Shown here in pieces: positions 38,046 through 48,400 of a stretch of DNA of 64,000 nucleotides (its first letter is position 1; the number at the start of each line of letters is the position of its first letter). The notes beneath the pieces were generated by a model. The model worked only from the letters and a program-made list of their open reading frames with translations. It was not told where the DNA came from and did not search any database. Position numbers and translations under genes: made by a program. Location of the stretch: the NCBI RefSeq assembly GCF_030811475.1, contig NZ_JAUSQV010000001.1:4138880-4202879 (forward strand), written 5' to 3'. This DNA comes from Nakamurella flavida. GTDB taxonomy: Bacteria > Actinomycetota > Actinomycetes > Mycobacteriales > Nakamurellaceae.

Positions 38046-39425
38046 TCAGCCCTGGACGGCCGCCGCCGCCCGGGCCGCCGCGGGCAGCGCGTCGGCGATC
38101 TCCTGGACGGCGTCGTCGTCGTGCGCGGCCGAGACGAACCAGGCCTCGTACGCCGACGGCGGCAGGTACACCCCCTGCTCCAACATGGAGTGGAAGAACG
38201 CGGCATAGGCGGCGACGTCCTGGGTGCGGGCCTGGTCGTAGTTCTGCACAGGATCACCGGTGAAGAACACGGAGAACAGCGTGCCCGCCCGCTGGACGAC
38301 GTGCGCGACCCCGGCCGCGGCGAGCGCCTCGGACGCGAGATCCCCTACCTGTCGAGCCTTCTCGTCCAGGTGACGGTAGACCTCGTCGGTGCAGCCCTGC
38401 AGGTTGGCCAGACCCGCGGCGGTGGCCACCGGATTCCCGGACAGCGTTCCCGCCTGGTACACCGGGCCCAGTGGCGCGAGATACGCCATGATGTCGGCCC
38501 GCCCGCCGAAGGCGCCGACGGGCAGCCCGCCACCGATGACCTTGCCGAAGGTCATCAGATCCGGCGCCCAGCCCTCGACCGCGCCGTCCAAGCCGTACAT
38601 GCCGCTGCGACTGGCCCGGAAGCCGGTCATCACCTCGTCGGTGACGAGCAGAGCGCCGTCGGCGTGGGCGATCTCCGCCAGCCCGGCGTTGAAGCCCGGC
38701 AGCGGCGTCACCACGCCCATGTTGGCCGCGGCCGCCTCGGTGATCACCGCGGCGATCTCCCCGGGGTGGGCGGCGAACGCGGCCCGCACGGCGTCCAGGT
38801 CGTTGTACGGCAGCACCAGGACCTCGGCGGTGGTCGCCGCGGTCACCCCGGCGGAGTCCGGCAGGGCGAACGTCGCCACCCCGGAACCCGCTGCGGCGAG
38901 CAGGGCGTCGACGTGCCCGTGGTAGCAGCCGGCGAACTTCACGATCTTGGAGCGACCGGTGAAGCCACGGGCCAGCCGCATGGCCGACATCGTCGCCTCG
39001 GTCCCGGAGGAGACCAGGCGAACCTGTTCCACCGGACCGACCCGGTTCACGATCTCCTCGGCCAGCGCCACCTCGCCCTCACCGGGCGTGCCGAACGAGA
39101 GCCCGCGCCCCGCCGCCTCGTGCACGGCCGCGATGACCGGGGGGTGGGAGTGGCCCAGGATCATCGGCCCCCAGGACCCGACGAGATCGACGTAGGTGTT
39201 CCCGTCGGCGTCGGTGATCCGGGGCCCGTCCCCGGACACCATGAACCGTGGGGTGCCGCCGACGGAGCGGAACGCCCGCACCGGCGAGTTCACCCCACCG
39301 GGGATCACCCTGGACGCCCGGGCGAACAGGGCCGCGCTGCGGCGGGCCACCGCGTCGGACGGATGGGGGAGCAGCGCCGGGTCGACCGGGCTGTCCTCCA
39401 CCGGGGCACTCGTCGGTTCGGTCAT
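38046..39425 (-). CDS. hemL: Glutamate-1-semialdehyde 2,1-aminomutase
   Basis: 459-aa PLP enzyme turning glutamate-1-semialdehyde into 5-aminolevulinate, the second step of C5-route heme synthesis. Class-III aminotransferase fold with [27 protein letters not shown] and the PLP lysine K295 in [20 protein letters not shown] precedes the ATG at 39425, which shares 1 nt with the hemB stop (TGATG). Last gene of the leftward heme operon. Confidence 0.97.
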   Translation of the reverse strand: MTEPTSAPVEDSPVDPALLPHPSDAVARRSAALFARASRVIPGGVNSPVRAFRSVGGTPRFMVSGDGPRITDADGNTYVDLVGSWGPMILGHSHPPVIAAVHEAAGRGLSFGTPGEGEVALAEEIVNRVGPVEQVRLVSSGTEATMSAMRLARGFTGRSKIVKFAGCYHGHVDALLAAAGSGVATFALPDSAGVTAATTAEVLVLPYNDLDAVRAAFAAHPGEIAAVITEAAAANMGVVTPLPGFNAGLAEIAHADGALLVTDEVMTGFRASRSGMYGLDGAVEGWAPDLMTFGKVIGGGLPVGAFGGRADIMAYLAPLGPVYQAGTLSGNPVATAAGLANLQGCTDEVYRHLDEKARQVGDLASEALAAAGVAHVVQRAGTLFSVFFTGDPVQNYDQARTQDVAAYAAFFHSMLEQGVYLPPSAYEAWFVSAAHDDDAVQEIADALPAAARAAAAVQG

Positions 39426-40420
39426 CACCACTCCTGTCCGCCGCGGAGTCGCTGTGCGACCTCCACGGCCCAATAGGTCAACACGATCTGGGCTCCGGCC
39501 CGTTTGATGGACGTCAGCGACTCGAACACCGCACGATCGCGATCGATCCAGCCGTTGGCCGCGGCCGCCTCGATCATCGCGTACTCACCCGAGATCTGGT
39601 ACGCGGCAACCGGAACCGTGACCGCCGGGTCGCCGGCGATGTCGGCGAGGATATCCAGGTAGCTCATGGCCGGTTTGACCATCACCAGGTCCGCGCCCTC
39701 GGCGATGTCCAGCGCGACCTCGCGGCGGGCCTCGGTGCGGTTGGCCGGGTCCTGCTGGTAGCTGCGCCGGTCGCCGACCAGCGCGGAGTCGACCGCCTCG
39801 CGGAACGGGCCGTAGAACGCCGAGGCGTACTTGGCCCCGTAGGCGAACACCCCGGTGTCGGTGGCGCCCACCGCGTCCAGCGCCGCACGCACCGCGCCGA
39901 CCTGGCCGTCCATCATCCCGGAGGTGCCGACGAGGTCGGCCCCGGCGGCACTCTGCGCCACGGCCATGTCGCGGTAGCGCTGCAGGGTCGCGTCGTTGTC
40001 GACGGCGCCGTCGGCCCGCAGTACCCCGCAGTGGCCGTGATCGGTGAACTCGTCCAGGCACAGGTCGGCCATCAGCACGGTGTCGCCGCCGACCTCCGCG
40101 GCCAGATCGGCCAGGGCCAGGTTGAGGATGCCGTCGGGCTCGGTGGCCGCGCTGCCCACGGCGTCCCGCTCGGTGGGGATGCCGAAGATCATCAGCCCGC
40201 CGACACCGGCCGCGACCGCCTCGACGGCGGCGGCCTTCAGCGAGTCCCGGGTGTGCTGCACCACCCCCGGCATCGACTGCAGGGCCTGCGGCTGCGTCAG
40301 CGACTCCTTGACGAACATGGGCAGGACGAGATCGGCCGGGTGCAGCCGGGTCTGGGCGACCAGGCGGCGGATGGCCGGGGTGCGGCGCAGCCGGCGGGGG
40401 CGTTCGGTGGGGAAGGGCAT
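39425..40420 (-). CDS. hemB: Delta-aminolevulinic acid dehydratase (porphobilinogen synthase)
   Basis: 331-aa enzyme condensing two 5-aminolevulinates to porphobilinogen. Schiff-base lysines are K197 (YGAKYAS) and K249 (MVKPAMSY). The metal-site segment reads [15 protein letters not shown]121, D123, C131, a two-Cys/one-Asp version between the three-Cys zinc type and the Asp/Mg type. From memory this is usual in actinobacteria. Starts 2 nt after the hemD stop. Confidence 0.97.
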   Translation of the reverse strand: MPFPTERPRRLRRTPAIRRLVAQTRLHPADLVLPMFVKESLTQPQALQSMPGVVQHTRDSLKAAAVEAVAAGVGGLMIFGIPTERDAVGSAATEPDGILNLALADLAAEVGGDTVLMADLCLDEFTDHGHCGVLRADGAVDNDATLQRYRDMAVAQSAAGADLVGTSGMMDGQVGAVRAALDAVGATDTGVFAYGAKYASAFYGPFREAVDSALVGDRRSYQQDPANRTEARREVALDIAEGADLVMVKPAMSYLDILADIAGDPAVTVPVAAYQISGEYAMIEAAAANGWIDRDRAVFESLTSIKRAGAQIVLTYWAVEVAQRLRGGQEW

Positions 40421-40422
40421 CG

Positions 40423-41223
40423 TCAGCGCTCCGGGTGGGTGGGTTCGAGGGAGGAGGTGGGTGCGCGCCGGTGCGGGACGGCGTCGAGCAGGGCGTCGAG
40501 CAGACCGGTGTCGGACGGGCGCTCGGCAATGCGGTGGACGGTCAGCCCGGCTGCCACCGCGGCCTGCGCGGTGGCGGCGCCGATGGCCACCACGATCACC
40601 CCGGCCGCCAGGGGGGTCGCGGCCAGGGCGGTGGCCGTGCTGGTCGAGGTGAGGAGCACCGCGCCGAGGTCGCCGCTGCGCAGATCGGCGGCGATGCGGT
40701 CCGGGACCGGATGCACGGTGGTGCGGTAGGCATCGACCTCGGTGACGGTCCACCCCCTGCCCCGCAGCGCCTCCGGGAGGTCGTCGGCGGCCAGCGCCGA
40801 TCGCGGGAGGAGGACGGTGCCGTCGCCGGTGGGCCAGACGCGAGCGAGCTCGGCCGCCGAGCCGGCCCCCGGGGGCTGCAGATCGACGGGGAGCCCGGCG
40901 GCCCGGACGGCGTCCGCGGTGGACCGCCCGACCACGGCGACCCGGGTGTCCGCCGGGACCAGGGGATGGACGGCGAGAGCGGCCGCCCGGGACAGCACGG
41001 CGTCCACGGCGGTGACCGAGGTCAGCGCCACCCAGTCCCACGTCCCGGCGGCCAGATCGAGCACGGCCAGATCCAGGCGTCCGGGATCGGCGGGGGGCTC
41101 GAAGGAGATGAGCGGGACGGCCTCCACCTGTGCGCCGGCCTCGTGCAGCAGACCGGTCAGCGCGGTCCCGCGGCCCGGCGGGCGGGGGACGAGCACCCGC
41201 ACGCCGGCCAGCGGTCCCGTCAC
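40423..41223 (-). CDS. hemD: Uroporphyrinogen-III synthase
   Basis: 266-aa enzyme that cyclises and inverts ring D of hydroxymethylbilane. The family is weakly conserved, but the two-lobed layout is visible: [11 protein letters not shown] at the start, [34 protein letters not shown] and [11 protein letters not shown]. Position between hemC and hemB settles the call. Its GTG overlaps the hemC stop. It is not fused to a methyltransferase, unlike in many actinobacteria. Confidence 0.92.
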   Translation of the reverse strand: MTGPLAGVRVLVPRPPGRGTALTGLLHEAGAQVEAVPLISFEPPADPGRLDLAVLDLAAGTWDWVALTSVTAVDAVLSRAAALAVHPLVPADTRVAVVGRSTADAVRAAGLPVDLQPPGAGSAAELARVWPTGDGTVLLPRSALAADDLPEALRGRGWTVTEVDAYRTTVHPVPDRIAADLRSGDLGAVLLTSTSTATALAATPLAAGVIVVAIGAATAQAAVAAGLTVHRIAERPSDTGLLDALLDAVPHRRAPTSSLEPTHPER

Positions 41224-42185
41224 GTCCGGGGTGCGGCCAGCAGGGCGGCCGCCCCGGCGGACAGCATCCGCCGGGCCAGGGCGGCACCCACCTCGGCCGC
41301 GTCGGCCACCGGACCCCTGATCTCGTCACGGATCTCGCGCGACCCGTCGACGGCCAACACGGTCCCGGCCAGGGCGAGCTCACCGTCGTGGACCGCGGCG
41401 AAGGCGCCCAGCGGCGCGGTGCACCCGGCCTCCAGGACCGACAGCAGGGCCCGCTCGGCGACCACGGCGGCCCGGGTGTCCTGGTCGTCGACCGCTCGCA
41501 GCGCGCCGGCGAACGGGCCGTCGTCGGCGGCGATGGTCAACGCCTCCACGGCGAGCGCTCCCTGTGCGGGTGCGGGCAGCATCTCGTCCGGGCCGAACTG
41601 CTGGGTGATGCGCTCCGTGCGGTCCAGCCGGGCCAACCCGGCCACGGCCAGCACGACCGCGTCCACCGTTCCGGAGGTGACCAGGCCCAGTCGGGTGTCG
41701 ACGTTGCCGCGGACCGGCACGACCTCCAGATCGGGCCGGCGCAGCAGGAGCTGCGCGGCACGACGGGGGGACCCGGTACCCACCCGGGCACCGCTCGGCA
41801 GGGTGTCCAGGGTGAGACCGTCCCGGGCGCACAAGGCGTCGAACGGGTTCTCCCGCACCGGCACCGAGGCCAGCGCGATGCCGTCCGCCGCCGCGGTCGG
41901 CAGATCCTTGAGCGAGTGCACGATCACGTCCACCCGGCCGGCCAGCAGGGCCGTGCGGACCCCGGTGACGAACACCCCGGTGCCGCCGATGCTGGCCAGC
42001 GGGCCGAGATTCACGTCGCCCTCGGTCCGCACGGTCACCAGGTCGACCGATGTCCGGGCGTGCCCGGCGATCCGCCCGGCGATCTGGCCGGACTGGGCCA
42101 GCGCCAGCGCGCTGCCCCGGGTGCCGACGCGCAGCACACCGGGACCACCCGCCGGCTCGCCGAGCGGTGCAGGGGAGGAGGTCAC
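41220..42185 (-). CDS. hemC: Hydroxymethylbilane synthase (porphobilinogen deaminase)
   Basis: 321-aa enzyme polymerising four porphobilinogens. [13 protein letters not shown] opens the fold; catalytic Asp is in VHSLKDLP, cofactor-binding basic residues in [10 protein letters not shown], and the dipyrromethane-carrying C255 in [14 protein letters not shown] start at 42185 overlaps the hemH stop, and the stop overlaps hemD (GTGA at both ends). Confidence 0.97.
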   Translation of the reverse strand: MTSSPAPLGEPAGGPGVLRVGTRGSALALAQSGQIAGRIAGHARTSVDLVTVRTEGDVNLGPLASIGGTGVFVTGVRTALLAGRVDVIVHSLKDLPTAAADGIALASVPVRENPFDALCARDGLTLDTLPSGARVGTGSPRRAAQLLLRRPDLEVVPVRGNVDTRLGLVTSGTVDAVVLAVAGLARLDRTERITQQFGPDEMLPAPAQGALAVEALTIAADDGPFAGALRAVDDQDTRAAVVAERALLSVLEAGCTAPLGAFAAVHDGELALAGTVLAVDGSREIRDEIRGPVADAAEVGAALARRMLSAGAAALLAAPRT

Positions 42186-43465
42186 GCCGGCAGGGTCCCC
42201 GGGATGCCGGAGGCGACCAGGGCGGACCCGGTGACCTCGAGGCCGGCCCAGTCGGCCGCGGAATCGACGGCGGCGGTGGTGGGCTTGGCGCCGCGGGAGT
42301 TCCGGCAGCAGCCCGGCGCGCAGAAGTCCGGTCGGGCCGGCAGGTCCACGGCGCTGGCATCCACGCCGGCGCCGTAGCCGACCGTCGTCCCGGACAGTCG
42401 GCGGACGACGAGATCGGCGAGATCGGCGACGAAACGCGGATCGGTGCCCGGGGTCCGGACGCGGCGGAAGAACAGCTCGTGCTTCTCCGCCGTCTCCAGG
42501 GCCTCGTTGTCCAGATCCCAGATGACCTCGACGTGATCGGAGACGAAGCCGATCGGGACCACGATCACCCCGCGACGCCCGGCGGCGGCGAGATCGTCGA
42601 TGATGTCGTTGATGTCGGGCTCCAGCCACGGCATCGACGGCGGGCCGGACCGCGACTGGTAGCCCAGCTGCCAGGTCGGCACCGCAGCGCCCAGCGCCTT
42701 CTCCGCCTGCGCCATGACCTCCCGGGCCACCGCGAGGTGCTGCGTGACGTAGGCGCCACCGTTGCCGTGGTCGTCCAGGGTGGCCGACCCCGATGAGTCG
42801 CCCATGGTGTTCGGCACCGAGTGGGTGGTGAAGACGACCTCGAGATCGGTTGCCGCCAGGCCCTTCTCGGACGCCTCGCGCAGCGCCTCGACGGTGCCGT
42901 CGACGAACGGGGCCAGGAAACCGGGCTGGTCGAAGTACGGCCGGACCTTGTCGACCCGTACCGACCCCACGAGGCCGGTGCGCTCCAGGGCCATGCCGAA
43001 GTCCTCCCGGTACTGCCGGCACGAGGAGTACGACGAGTAGGCGGACGTGGCCACGCCGAGCAGCCGGACGAGCCCGTCCCGGTGGGCCTGGGTGATGGTG
43101 TCGCCGACGAACGGTGCCCAGTTGCGGTTGCCCCACAGGACCGGGACGTCGATCCCGCGGCCACGCAGCTCGGCCTCCAGGGCCTCGCGCAGTGCGCGGC
43201 TCTGGGCGTTGATCGGGGAGACCCCGCCCAGGGCCTGGTAGTGGTGGGACACCTCGATGAGACGCTCCTCCGGGATCCCGCGGCCGCGGGTCACGTTGCG
43301 CAGGAACGGCATCACATCGTCCGGGCCCTCCGGCCCGCCGAACCCGGCCAGCAGCACGGCGTCGTAGCCGGGCACGCCGGGACCGCTCGCGGTACCGGCA
43401 GTGGTCGCGGTGACGGAGCCGGTGGCGCCGGGACCGGTCCCGGGGGCGGCAGCGAGATCGGTCAT
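42182..43465 (-). CDS. hemH: Coproporphyrin III ferrochelatase
   Basis: 427-aa ferrochelatase; with HemQ next door it should insert iron into coproporphyrin III (CpfC role). Catalytic His215 (TTHSVPNT) and an acidic partner in SDHVEV are present. C149 (SSYSSCRQY) and the C-terminal C382/C386/C387 (FCAPGCC) match the positions of [2Fe-2S] ligands known in actinobacterial ferrochelatases. The first ~32 residues are an Ala/Gly/Thr-rich extension. ATG overlaps the hemQ stop. Confidence 0.95.
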   Translation of the reverse strand: MTDLAAAPGTGPGATGSVTATTAGTASGPGVPGYDAVLLAGFGGPEGPDDVMPFLRNVTRGRGIPEERLIEVSHHYQALGGVSPINAQSRALREALEAELRGRGIDVPVLWGNRNWAPFVGDTITQAHRDGLVRLLGVATSAYSSYSSCRQYREDFGMALERTGLVGSVRVDKVRPYFDQPGFLAPFVDGTVEALREASEKGLAATDLEVVFTTHSVPNTMGDSSGSATLDDHGNGGAYVTQHLAVAREVMAQAEKALGAAVPTWQLGYQSRSGPPSMPWLEPDINDIIDDLAAAGRRGVIVVPIGFVSDHVEVIWDLDNEALETAEKHELFFRRVRTPGTDPRFVADLADLVVRRLSGTTVGYGAGVDASAVDLPARPDFCAPGCCRNSRGAKPTTAAVDSAADWAGLEVTGSALVASGIPGTLPA

Positions 43466-44232
43466 GACAGCACCTCGACCACACCGGCCTCGTCGACCCG
43501 GCGGCCGGAGAAGAACGGGGTCTCCTCGCGCACGTGCATGCGGGCACCGGAGGCACGGAGATGGCGCATCAGGTCGACGGTGTCGTGCAGCTCGTCGGCC
43601 TCCAGGGCCAGCAGCCACTCGTAGTCGCCGAGCGCGAACGCGGCGACGGTGTTGGACAACACCTGGTCGTAGGCCCGGCCCATCATGCCGTGCTCCACCA
43701 GCATGCTGCGGCGCTCCTGGTCCGGCAGCAGGTACCACTCGAAGGAACGGACGAACGGGTACACGGTGGCCCACTCCTTGGCGGGCATGCCGGCCAGGAA
43801 CGCGGGTACGTGCCCCTTGTTGAACTCGGCGGGCCGGTGCAGGCCCATGGCCGACCAGAACGGGGTGAGCGTCCGGCCCACGGCGGTGCGGCGCAGCGCG
43901 CGGGCGGCGTCCTGCAGCTTCTCCGGGGTGGCGGCGTGCCACCAGACCATGAGATCGGCGTCCGCACGCAGACCGGAGACGTCGTAGAAGCCGCGGATGA
44001 CGACGTCCTGCTCGGCCAGGTCGGCGACGAGCTGGGTGAGCTCCTCGACGGCCTTCTCGGTCGGGGAGTCGAACTCGGCGGTGCGGCGGTAGACGGCATA
44101 GGTGGTGTAACGGATCTGCGCGTTGATCTCCCGCGCAGTGGGGCCGCGGCGCGCCGCCGGATCGGCGGGAGCGGCCGCTGCGGGGGCGTGCGCGTCCGGG
44201 GCCTGCGGAGCCCCGTCGGTCTGCGATGTCAT
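43462..44232 (-). CDS. hemQ: Coproheme decarboxylase (HemQ/ChdC)
   Basis: 256-aa member of the chlorite-dismutase fold that decarboxylates coproheme to heme b, the last step of the coproporphyrin-dependent route. Family blocks include YAVYRRT, ADLMVWWHA, GLHRPAEFNKGHVPAF, VYPFVRSFEWYLLP and the probable proximal heme ligand H181 in VEHGMMGRAY. About 30 N-terminal residues are low-complexity Ala/Pro. The ATG at 44232 is preferred to one 18 nt upstream because GGGAGGATGG lies just before it. Confidence 0.96.
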   Translation of the reverse strand: MTSQTDGAPQAPDAHAPAAAAPADPAARRGPTAREINAQIRYTTYAVYRRTAEFDSPTEKAVEELTQLVADLAEQDVVIRGFYDVSGLRADADLMVWWHAATPEKLQDAARALRRTAVGRTLTPFWSAMGLHRPAEFNKGHVPAFLAGMPAKEWATVYPFVRSFEWYLLPDQERRSMLVEHGMMGRAYDQVLSNTVAAFALGDYEWLLALEADELHDTVDLMRHLRASGARMHVREETPFFSGRRVDEAGVVEVLS

Positions 44233-44313
44233 GACTCCATCCTCCCCCAATCCCCGGCGGGCCCCCGGGTCACGGGGGCGGATGTGGTCGAGATGACGTG
44301 CCGGGGTCCAGGG

Positions 44314-45813
44314 TCAGCCGGCCGGCCGGGTGTCGACCTGGTCCGCGGCGGGGCCGGGGGCGTCCACGGCCGGGGTGGGATCCAGCAACCGTCGAGCGGT
44401 CTCCCGGGCGTCGGCGACCGTCGCGGCCAGTCCGGTGCCGGCGACGAAGGTGCCCGTCACCGCGAGCGGGTGCTCCGGACCCAGCGCCGCCAGGGCCGCC
44501 CGGAGACGGGCGACCGCGGCCCGCTGGCCGACCCGGGGCGCCGGCAGCACGGACTCCCACGTGACGACGGCGGTGTCCAGCACCTGGCCCGGCCGCAGCG
44601 GGACCCCCAACAGATCGGCGGCGTCCGCCAGGGCGAGCGCGGGGAGGTCGGCCGGATCGGGCAGATCGGGCCCGCCGGACCCGGCAGAGCACTGTCCCTC
44701 GTCCCGGCCGTAGGACAACCGCAGCACGTGGACACCGGATCCGGCCCGTTCGGCCAGCCACGACCACTTGGCCGTGGCGTGGGTCAGGGCCTTAGCCCGC
44801 ACCCCGGTCACCCCCGGGGCGACGAGCACGCCGGTGCCGCGGGGGGCGCGGTGCAGCTCCGGGGCGCGCACCACCAGGGTGGCCAGGCGGACCGGGGTGC
44901 TGGCCGCGGCGACGCCGGCCCGGGCCTCGTCGGGGACCAGGCCGGCCAGCAGACCGTCGGCGGTCCCGCCGGGGACGGCGAGCACGACCGCCGCCGCAGC
45001 GATCGTCGTCGACCCGAGATCGACGACCCATCCGGCGGCGTCGCGGCGCACGGCCCGGACGGCCGCCCCGGTGCGCAGTTCGGCGCCCGCCGCGGTCGCG
45101 GCGCGGGTCAGCGCGTCGGTCAACGTGTTCATCCCGCCGTGCAGCCCGGCGACGGCCGATCCGCTGCGTCCGGCGGCTCCGCGGATGCGCCCCGCACCCG
45201 CGGAGAGTGATCCGGTCCCGGCCACCGCGGCACGCAGGCCGGGGGTCACCGTGTCCATCTCCAGCGTCGACGGATCGGCGGAGTAGACGCCACCCGCCAC
45301 CGGCCGGACCAGGCGCTCGAGCACCCGGGAGCCCAGCCGTCCGCGCACCGCGCTGCCCAGGGTGGCCCGTGGTCCCATCGCCGTCCCGGCGGGCAGCACG
45401 CGGTCCAGGCTCGCCCGGGCTGCGCCGGCCAGGCCGATCACCCGTCGGACGTCGGCGGTCCACGGTCGGGACGGGATGCCCAGCAGGCCGTTCGCGGGCA
45501 GCGGGGCGGCGCCGGCGCGGTGCCGGACCCACGCGCCCACCGGGTTCGGTGCCACCACCGCGTCGTCCAGGGCGAGATCGGCGATCAGCAGGGTGACCGC
45601 CGGTCGGGTCAGGGCGTAGGAGTCGGCACCGGCGTCGACGGCCAGACCGCCGACCCGGTGCGCGGTGACCGCGCCGCCGAGCCGGGACCCGGCCTCCAGC
45701 AGCAGGGTGCGGCGGCCGGCCGCCGCGGCCTCCCAGGCGACGAGCAGACCGGCCACCCCGCCGCCGACGACCACGACGTCCCACCGTCCCGTCGCCACCG
45801 CAGGCCCGGTCAC
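44314..45813 (-). CDS. hemY: Coproporphyrinogen III oxidase (HemY/CgoX)
   Basis: 499-aa FAD flavoprotein. In an organism with HemQ it should oxidise coproporphyrinogen III to coproporphyrin III. The dinucleotide-binding motif VVVGGGVAGL is at about 14-23, followed by the LLEAGSRLGGAVTAH loop and VDAGADSYALTRP. A C-terminal FAD-binding block is TGTFVAGTGLAATVADARETAR. GTG start overlaps the hemE stop; 81 bp separate it from hemQ. Confidence 0.94.
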   Translation of the reverse strand: MTGPAVATGRWDVVVVGGGVAGLLVAWEAAAAGRRTLLLEAGSRLGGAVTAHRVGGLAVDAGADSYALTRPAVTLLIADLALDDAVVAPNPVGAWVRHRAGAAPLPANGLLGIPSRPWTADVRRVIGLAGAARASLDRVLPAGTAMGPRATLGSAVRGRLGSRVLERLVRPVAGGVYSADPSTLEMDTVTPGLRAAVAGTGSLSAGAGRIRGAAGRSGSAVAGLHGGMNTLTDALTRAATAAGAELRTGAAVRAVRRDAAGWVVDLGSTTIAAAAVVLAVPGGTADGLLAGLVPDEARAGVAAASTPVRLATLVVRAPELHRAPRGTGVLVAPGVTGVRAKALTHATAKWSWLAERAGSGVHVLRLSYGRDEGQCSAGSGGPDLPDPADLPALALADAADLLGVPLRPGQVLDTAVVTWESVLPAPRVGQRAAVARLRAALAALGPEHPLAVTGTFVAGTGLAATVADARETARRLLDPTPAVDAPGPAADQVDTRPAG

Positions 45814-46901
45814 GGCTGGTCGTGGATGAACGCCACCAGCCGGGTCAGCACCTCCGGGTCGGTGGTCGGCGGCACGCCGTGACCGAGGTTGACCACGTGT
45901 CCGGGCGCCGCGCGACCGCGCTCGATGACCTCGGCGGCGTGGGCGTGCAGGGCGTCGTCCCCGGCGAACAGCAGGGCGGGATCGATGTTGCCCTGCAACG
46001 GGGTCCGGCCGCCGAGCCGGGAGTTGGCCACGTCCAGCGGGATGCGATGGTCGATGCCCATCGCGTCCGCACCGGCGTCGCGCATGGCGACCAGCAGCTC
46101 ACCGGTCCCCACCCCGAAGTGCAGCCGGGGGACGCCCAGCTCGCCGATCCGGCTCAGCACCCCGGCCGAGTGCGGGGCCACGAAGGCCTGGTAGTCGGCC
46201 AGCGACAGCGCGCCGGCCCAGGAGTCGAAGAGCTGCACGGCGGACGCCCCGGCCAGCACCTGGGCGTGCAGGAACTGCGAGGTGATGCCGGCGACCCAGT
46301 CGGCCAGAGCGTGCCAGCTCGCCGGGTCGGCGTGCATCATCGCCTTGGTGTGCAGGTGCTCCCGGCTCGGACCCCCCTCGACCAGGTAGGACGCCAGGGT
46401 GAACGGCGCGCCGGCGAAGCCGACCAGGGGGGTGGTGCCCAGCTGGGCGACGGTCCGGGCGACCGCCTCCGCGACCGGGGCGAGCGCCGCCGGATCCAGG
46501 ACGGGCAGTGCGGCGACGTCGGCCGCGGTCCGGACGGGGTGGGCGACCACCGGGCCGGTGCCGGGGACGATGTCCACGTCCACGCCCGCCAGTTTGAGCG
46601 GAACCACGATGTCGCTGAACAGGACGGCCGCGTCCACCCCGTGGCGGCGCACCGGCTGCAGGGTGATCTCGCTGGCCAGGTCCGGGTCCAGGCAGGAGTC
46701 GAGCATGGCGACCCCGGCGCGGATCGCGCGGTACTCGGGCAGCGAGCGGCCGGCCTGCCGCATGAACCACACGGGGTGACCGGCGGTCGGCCGGCCGGCC
46801 AGCGCGGTGACCAGGGCGGAATCCGTGGTGCGGCCGTCCCGGAGCGGGTGGTCGACGGGCAGGGCTGGGTGGGCGGGGGCGTGATCCGTGCGGGTGTCCA
46901 T
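45810..46901 (-). CDS. hemE: Uroporphyrinogen decarboxylase
   Basis: 363-aa enzyme removing four carboxyls from uroporphyrinogen III to give coproporphyrinogen III. The signature PVWFMRQAGRSLPEYR is at 43-58; catalytic Asp is in LFSDIVVP, and GFAGAPFTLASYL and HFGVGTGELL follow. The ATG at 46901 gives the usual length; a longer frame to 47105 runs through the divergent promoter region and is rejected. First gene of the leftward heme operon, divergent from hemA. Confidence 0.97.
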   Translation of the reverse strand: MDTRTDHAPAHPALPVDHPLRDGRTTDSALVTALAGRPTAGHPVWFMRQAGRSLPEYRAIRAGVAMLDSCLDPDLASEITLQPVRRHGVDAAVLFSDIVVPLKLAGVDVDIVPGTGPVVAHPVRTAADVAALPVLDPAALAPVAEAVARTVAQLGTTPLVGFAGAPFTLASYLVEGGPSREHLHTKAMMHADPASWHALADWVAGITSQFLHAQVLAGASAVQLFDSWAGALSLADYQAFVAPHSAGVLSRIGELGVPRLHFGVGTGELLVAMRDAGADAMGIDHRIPLDVANSRLGGRTPLQGNIDPALLFAGDDALHAHAAEVIERGRAAPGHVVNLGHGVPPTTDPEVLTRLVAFIHDQP

Positions 46902-47099
46902 GGTGCCCCCATCGTCCCAGAGCGGTGGGAGTGCCCGGCCGGGCCGTCGCGGAAAGGTGATCTGGACCGCGTCCAAACTGGCCGTTTCCACCGCCCGGTG
47001 TGCATCCGGCCAGCTCAGCCGATGTGACCTGCGCCGGTGGTGCCCGGGGCGGATCATCTGGTAAGGGTCGCCTTCGTGGAGACGCGCCGTTCGCGTCGC

Positions 47100-47105
47100 T
47101 AGCAT
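47100..47105 (+). promoter_or_regulatory. Promoter of leaderless hemA
   Basis: TAGCAT ends 7 nt before the hemA ATG at 47113. TGGAGA (47077-47082) sits 17 nt upstream as a 4/6 match to TTGACA. This is the best -35/-10 pair seen in the window. Confidence 0.55.
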
Positions 47106-47112
47106 TCAGATC

Positions 47113-48393
47113 ATGCTCATGGTTCTCGGTGCCAGTCACCACGACCTCGAGCTCACCCATCTCGAACGGCTGACCACCGGCGGCGATCTGCTCGATCGCG
47201 CCGTGCTGGAGCTCGTCCGGTCGGGCTCCGACACCTCCTTGGACGCGCCCGTCCTCGGGGCAGTGGTCGTGGCGACCTGCAACCGCCTGGAGATCTACCT
47301 CGAGGCGCGTCGTTTCCACGACGCGATCGACGCGGTGGCCGCCGCCGTGGCCACCGCCGCCGGCATCGAACCCGACGAGGCCACCGCCCTGCTCAAGGTG
47401 CGGGTGGGCGCCCCGGTCGCCGCCCATCTGTTCTCGGTCGTCAGCGGCCTGGACTCGATGGTCGTCGGCGAGGCCGAGATCGCCGGTCAGGTCGGCCGCG
47501 CCTTCCGCACGGCCCAGCTCGCCGGCACCACGACCACCCTGCTCAACGCGCTCTTCCAGTCCGCCGCCCGGACCGCCAAGCAGGTCACCTCGACCACGTC
47601 GCTGGGTGCCGCCGGACGGTCCATCGCCTCGGTGGCCCTGGACGTCGCCGAGGAGCGGTTCCGCGTCCCGGCCACCGCGCTGGTCGTGGGCACCGGTGCC
47701 TATGCCCGCGTCGTCGCGGCCGAGCTGCGCACCCGGGGCTGCCAGGATCTGCAGGTCTTCTCGCCCAGCGGCCGCGCCGACTCGTTCGCCGCACGCCACC
47801 ACGCCGTCCCGGTCGGTCAGGACGCCCTGGTGGACGTGCTGGCCAAGGTCGACATGGTCGTCACGTGCAGTGGCGGTTCCGGTGACGCACTGGCCGCGGA
47901 GACCCTCCGTGAGGCCGTGGCCCGGCGCGACACCTCGCTGCCCATCGTGGATCTCGCTCTCCGGCCGGACGTCTCCGAGCCGGCCCGCGCGGTGCCCGGG
48001 GTGCAGGTCATCGATCTGCGCACCGTCTCCGAGCGGGTCGACCCGATGCACGCCGGGCAGTTGACGGCGGCCCAGGACATCGTGATCGCCGCGGTCGCCG
48101 CCTTCGAGGAGGAGCAGGTCGTCCGCCGGCTGGACCCGGCCGTGGTCGCCCTGCGTCGGCACGTCACCGCCGCCGTGGAGAAGGAACTGACCCGACTGCG
48201 CGGGAAGTACGACGACGCGGTGGCCGCCGACGTCGAGCTGGCCATGCACCGGGTGACCCAGTCGCTGCTGCACACCCCCACGCTGCGGGCCAAGGAGCTG
48301 GCCCGGACGGGGGAGGGTGCCGGTTACGTACAGGCCCTGCACACCCTGTTCGGCATCGAGGTTCCCGCCGACCAGGACGCCCACACCCACTGA
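47113..48393 (+). CDS. hemA: Glutamyl-tRNA reductase
   Basis: 426-aa NADPH-dependent enzyme reducing glutamyl-tRNA to glutamate-1-semialdehyde, the committed step of heme synthesis. Catalytic C56 is in VVATCNRLEIYLE; VVSGLDSMVVGEAEIAGQV, the NADPH loop LVVGTGAYARV and a C-terminal dimerisation helix follow. The ATG at 47113 is supported by the TAGCAT box 7 nt upstream; a second ATG at 47119 is possible. Divergent from hemE, so both arms of the pathway could be controlled from one 211-bp region. Confidence 0.97.
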   Translation: MLMVLGASHHDLELTHLERLTTGGDLLDRAVLELVRSGSDTSLDAPVLGAVVVATCNRLEIYLEARRFHDAIDAVAAAVATAAGIEPDEATALLKVRVGAPVAAHLFSVVSGLDSMVVGEAEIAGQVGRAFRTAQLAGTTTTLLNALFQSAARTAKQVTSTTSLGAAGRSIASVALDVAEERFRVPATALVVGTGAYARVVAAELRTRGCQDLQVFSPSGRADSFAARHHAVPVGQDALVDVLAKVDMVVTCSGGSGDALAAETLREAVARRDTSLPIVDLALRPDVSEPARAVPGVQVIDLRTVSERVDPMHAGQLTAAQDIVIAAVAAFEEEQVVRRLDPAVVALRRHVTAAVEKELTRLRGKYDDAVAADVELAMHRVTQSLLHTPTLRAKELARTGEGAGYVQALHTLFGIEVPADQDAHTH

Positions 48394-48400
48394 GTGCCGG

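Noticed and set aside
46902-47105. Longer hemE starting at 47105
   Set aside because: It would cover the divergent promoter region and adds 68 non-conserved residues.
38046-48393. Heme locus as a recently acquired island
   Set aside because: No integrase, tRNA target, flanking repeats or change in base composition by eye.
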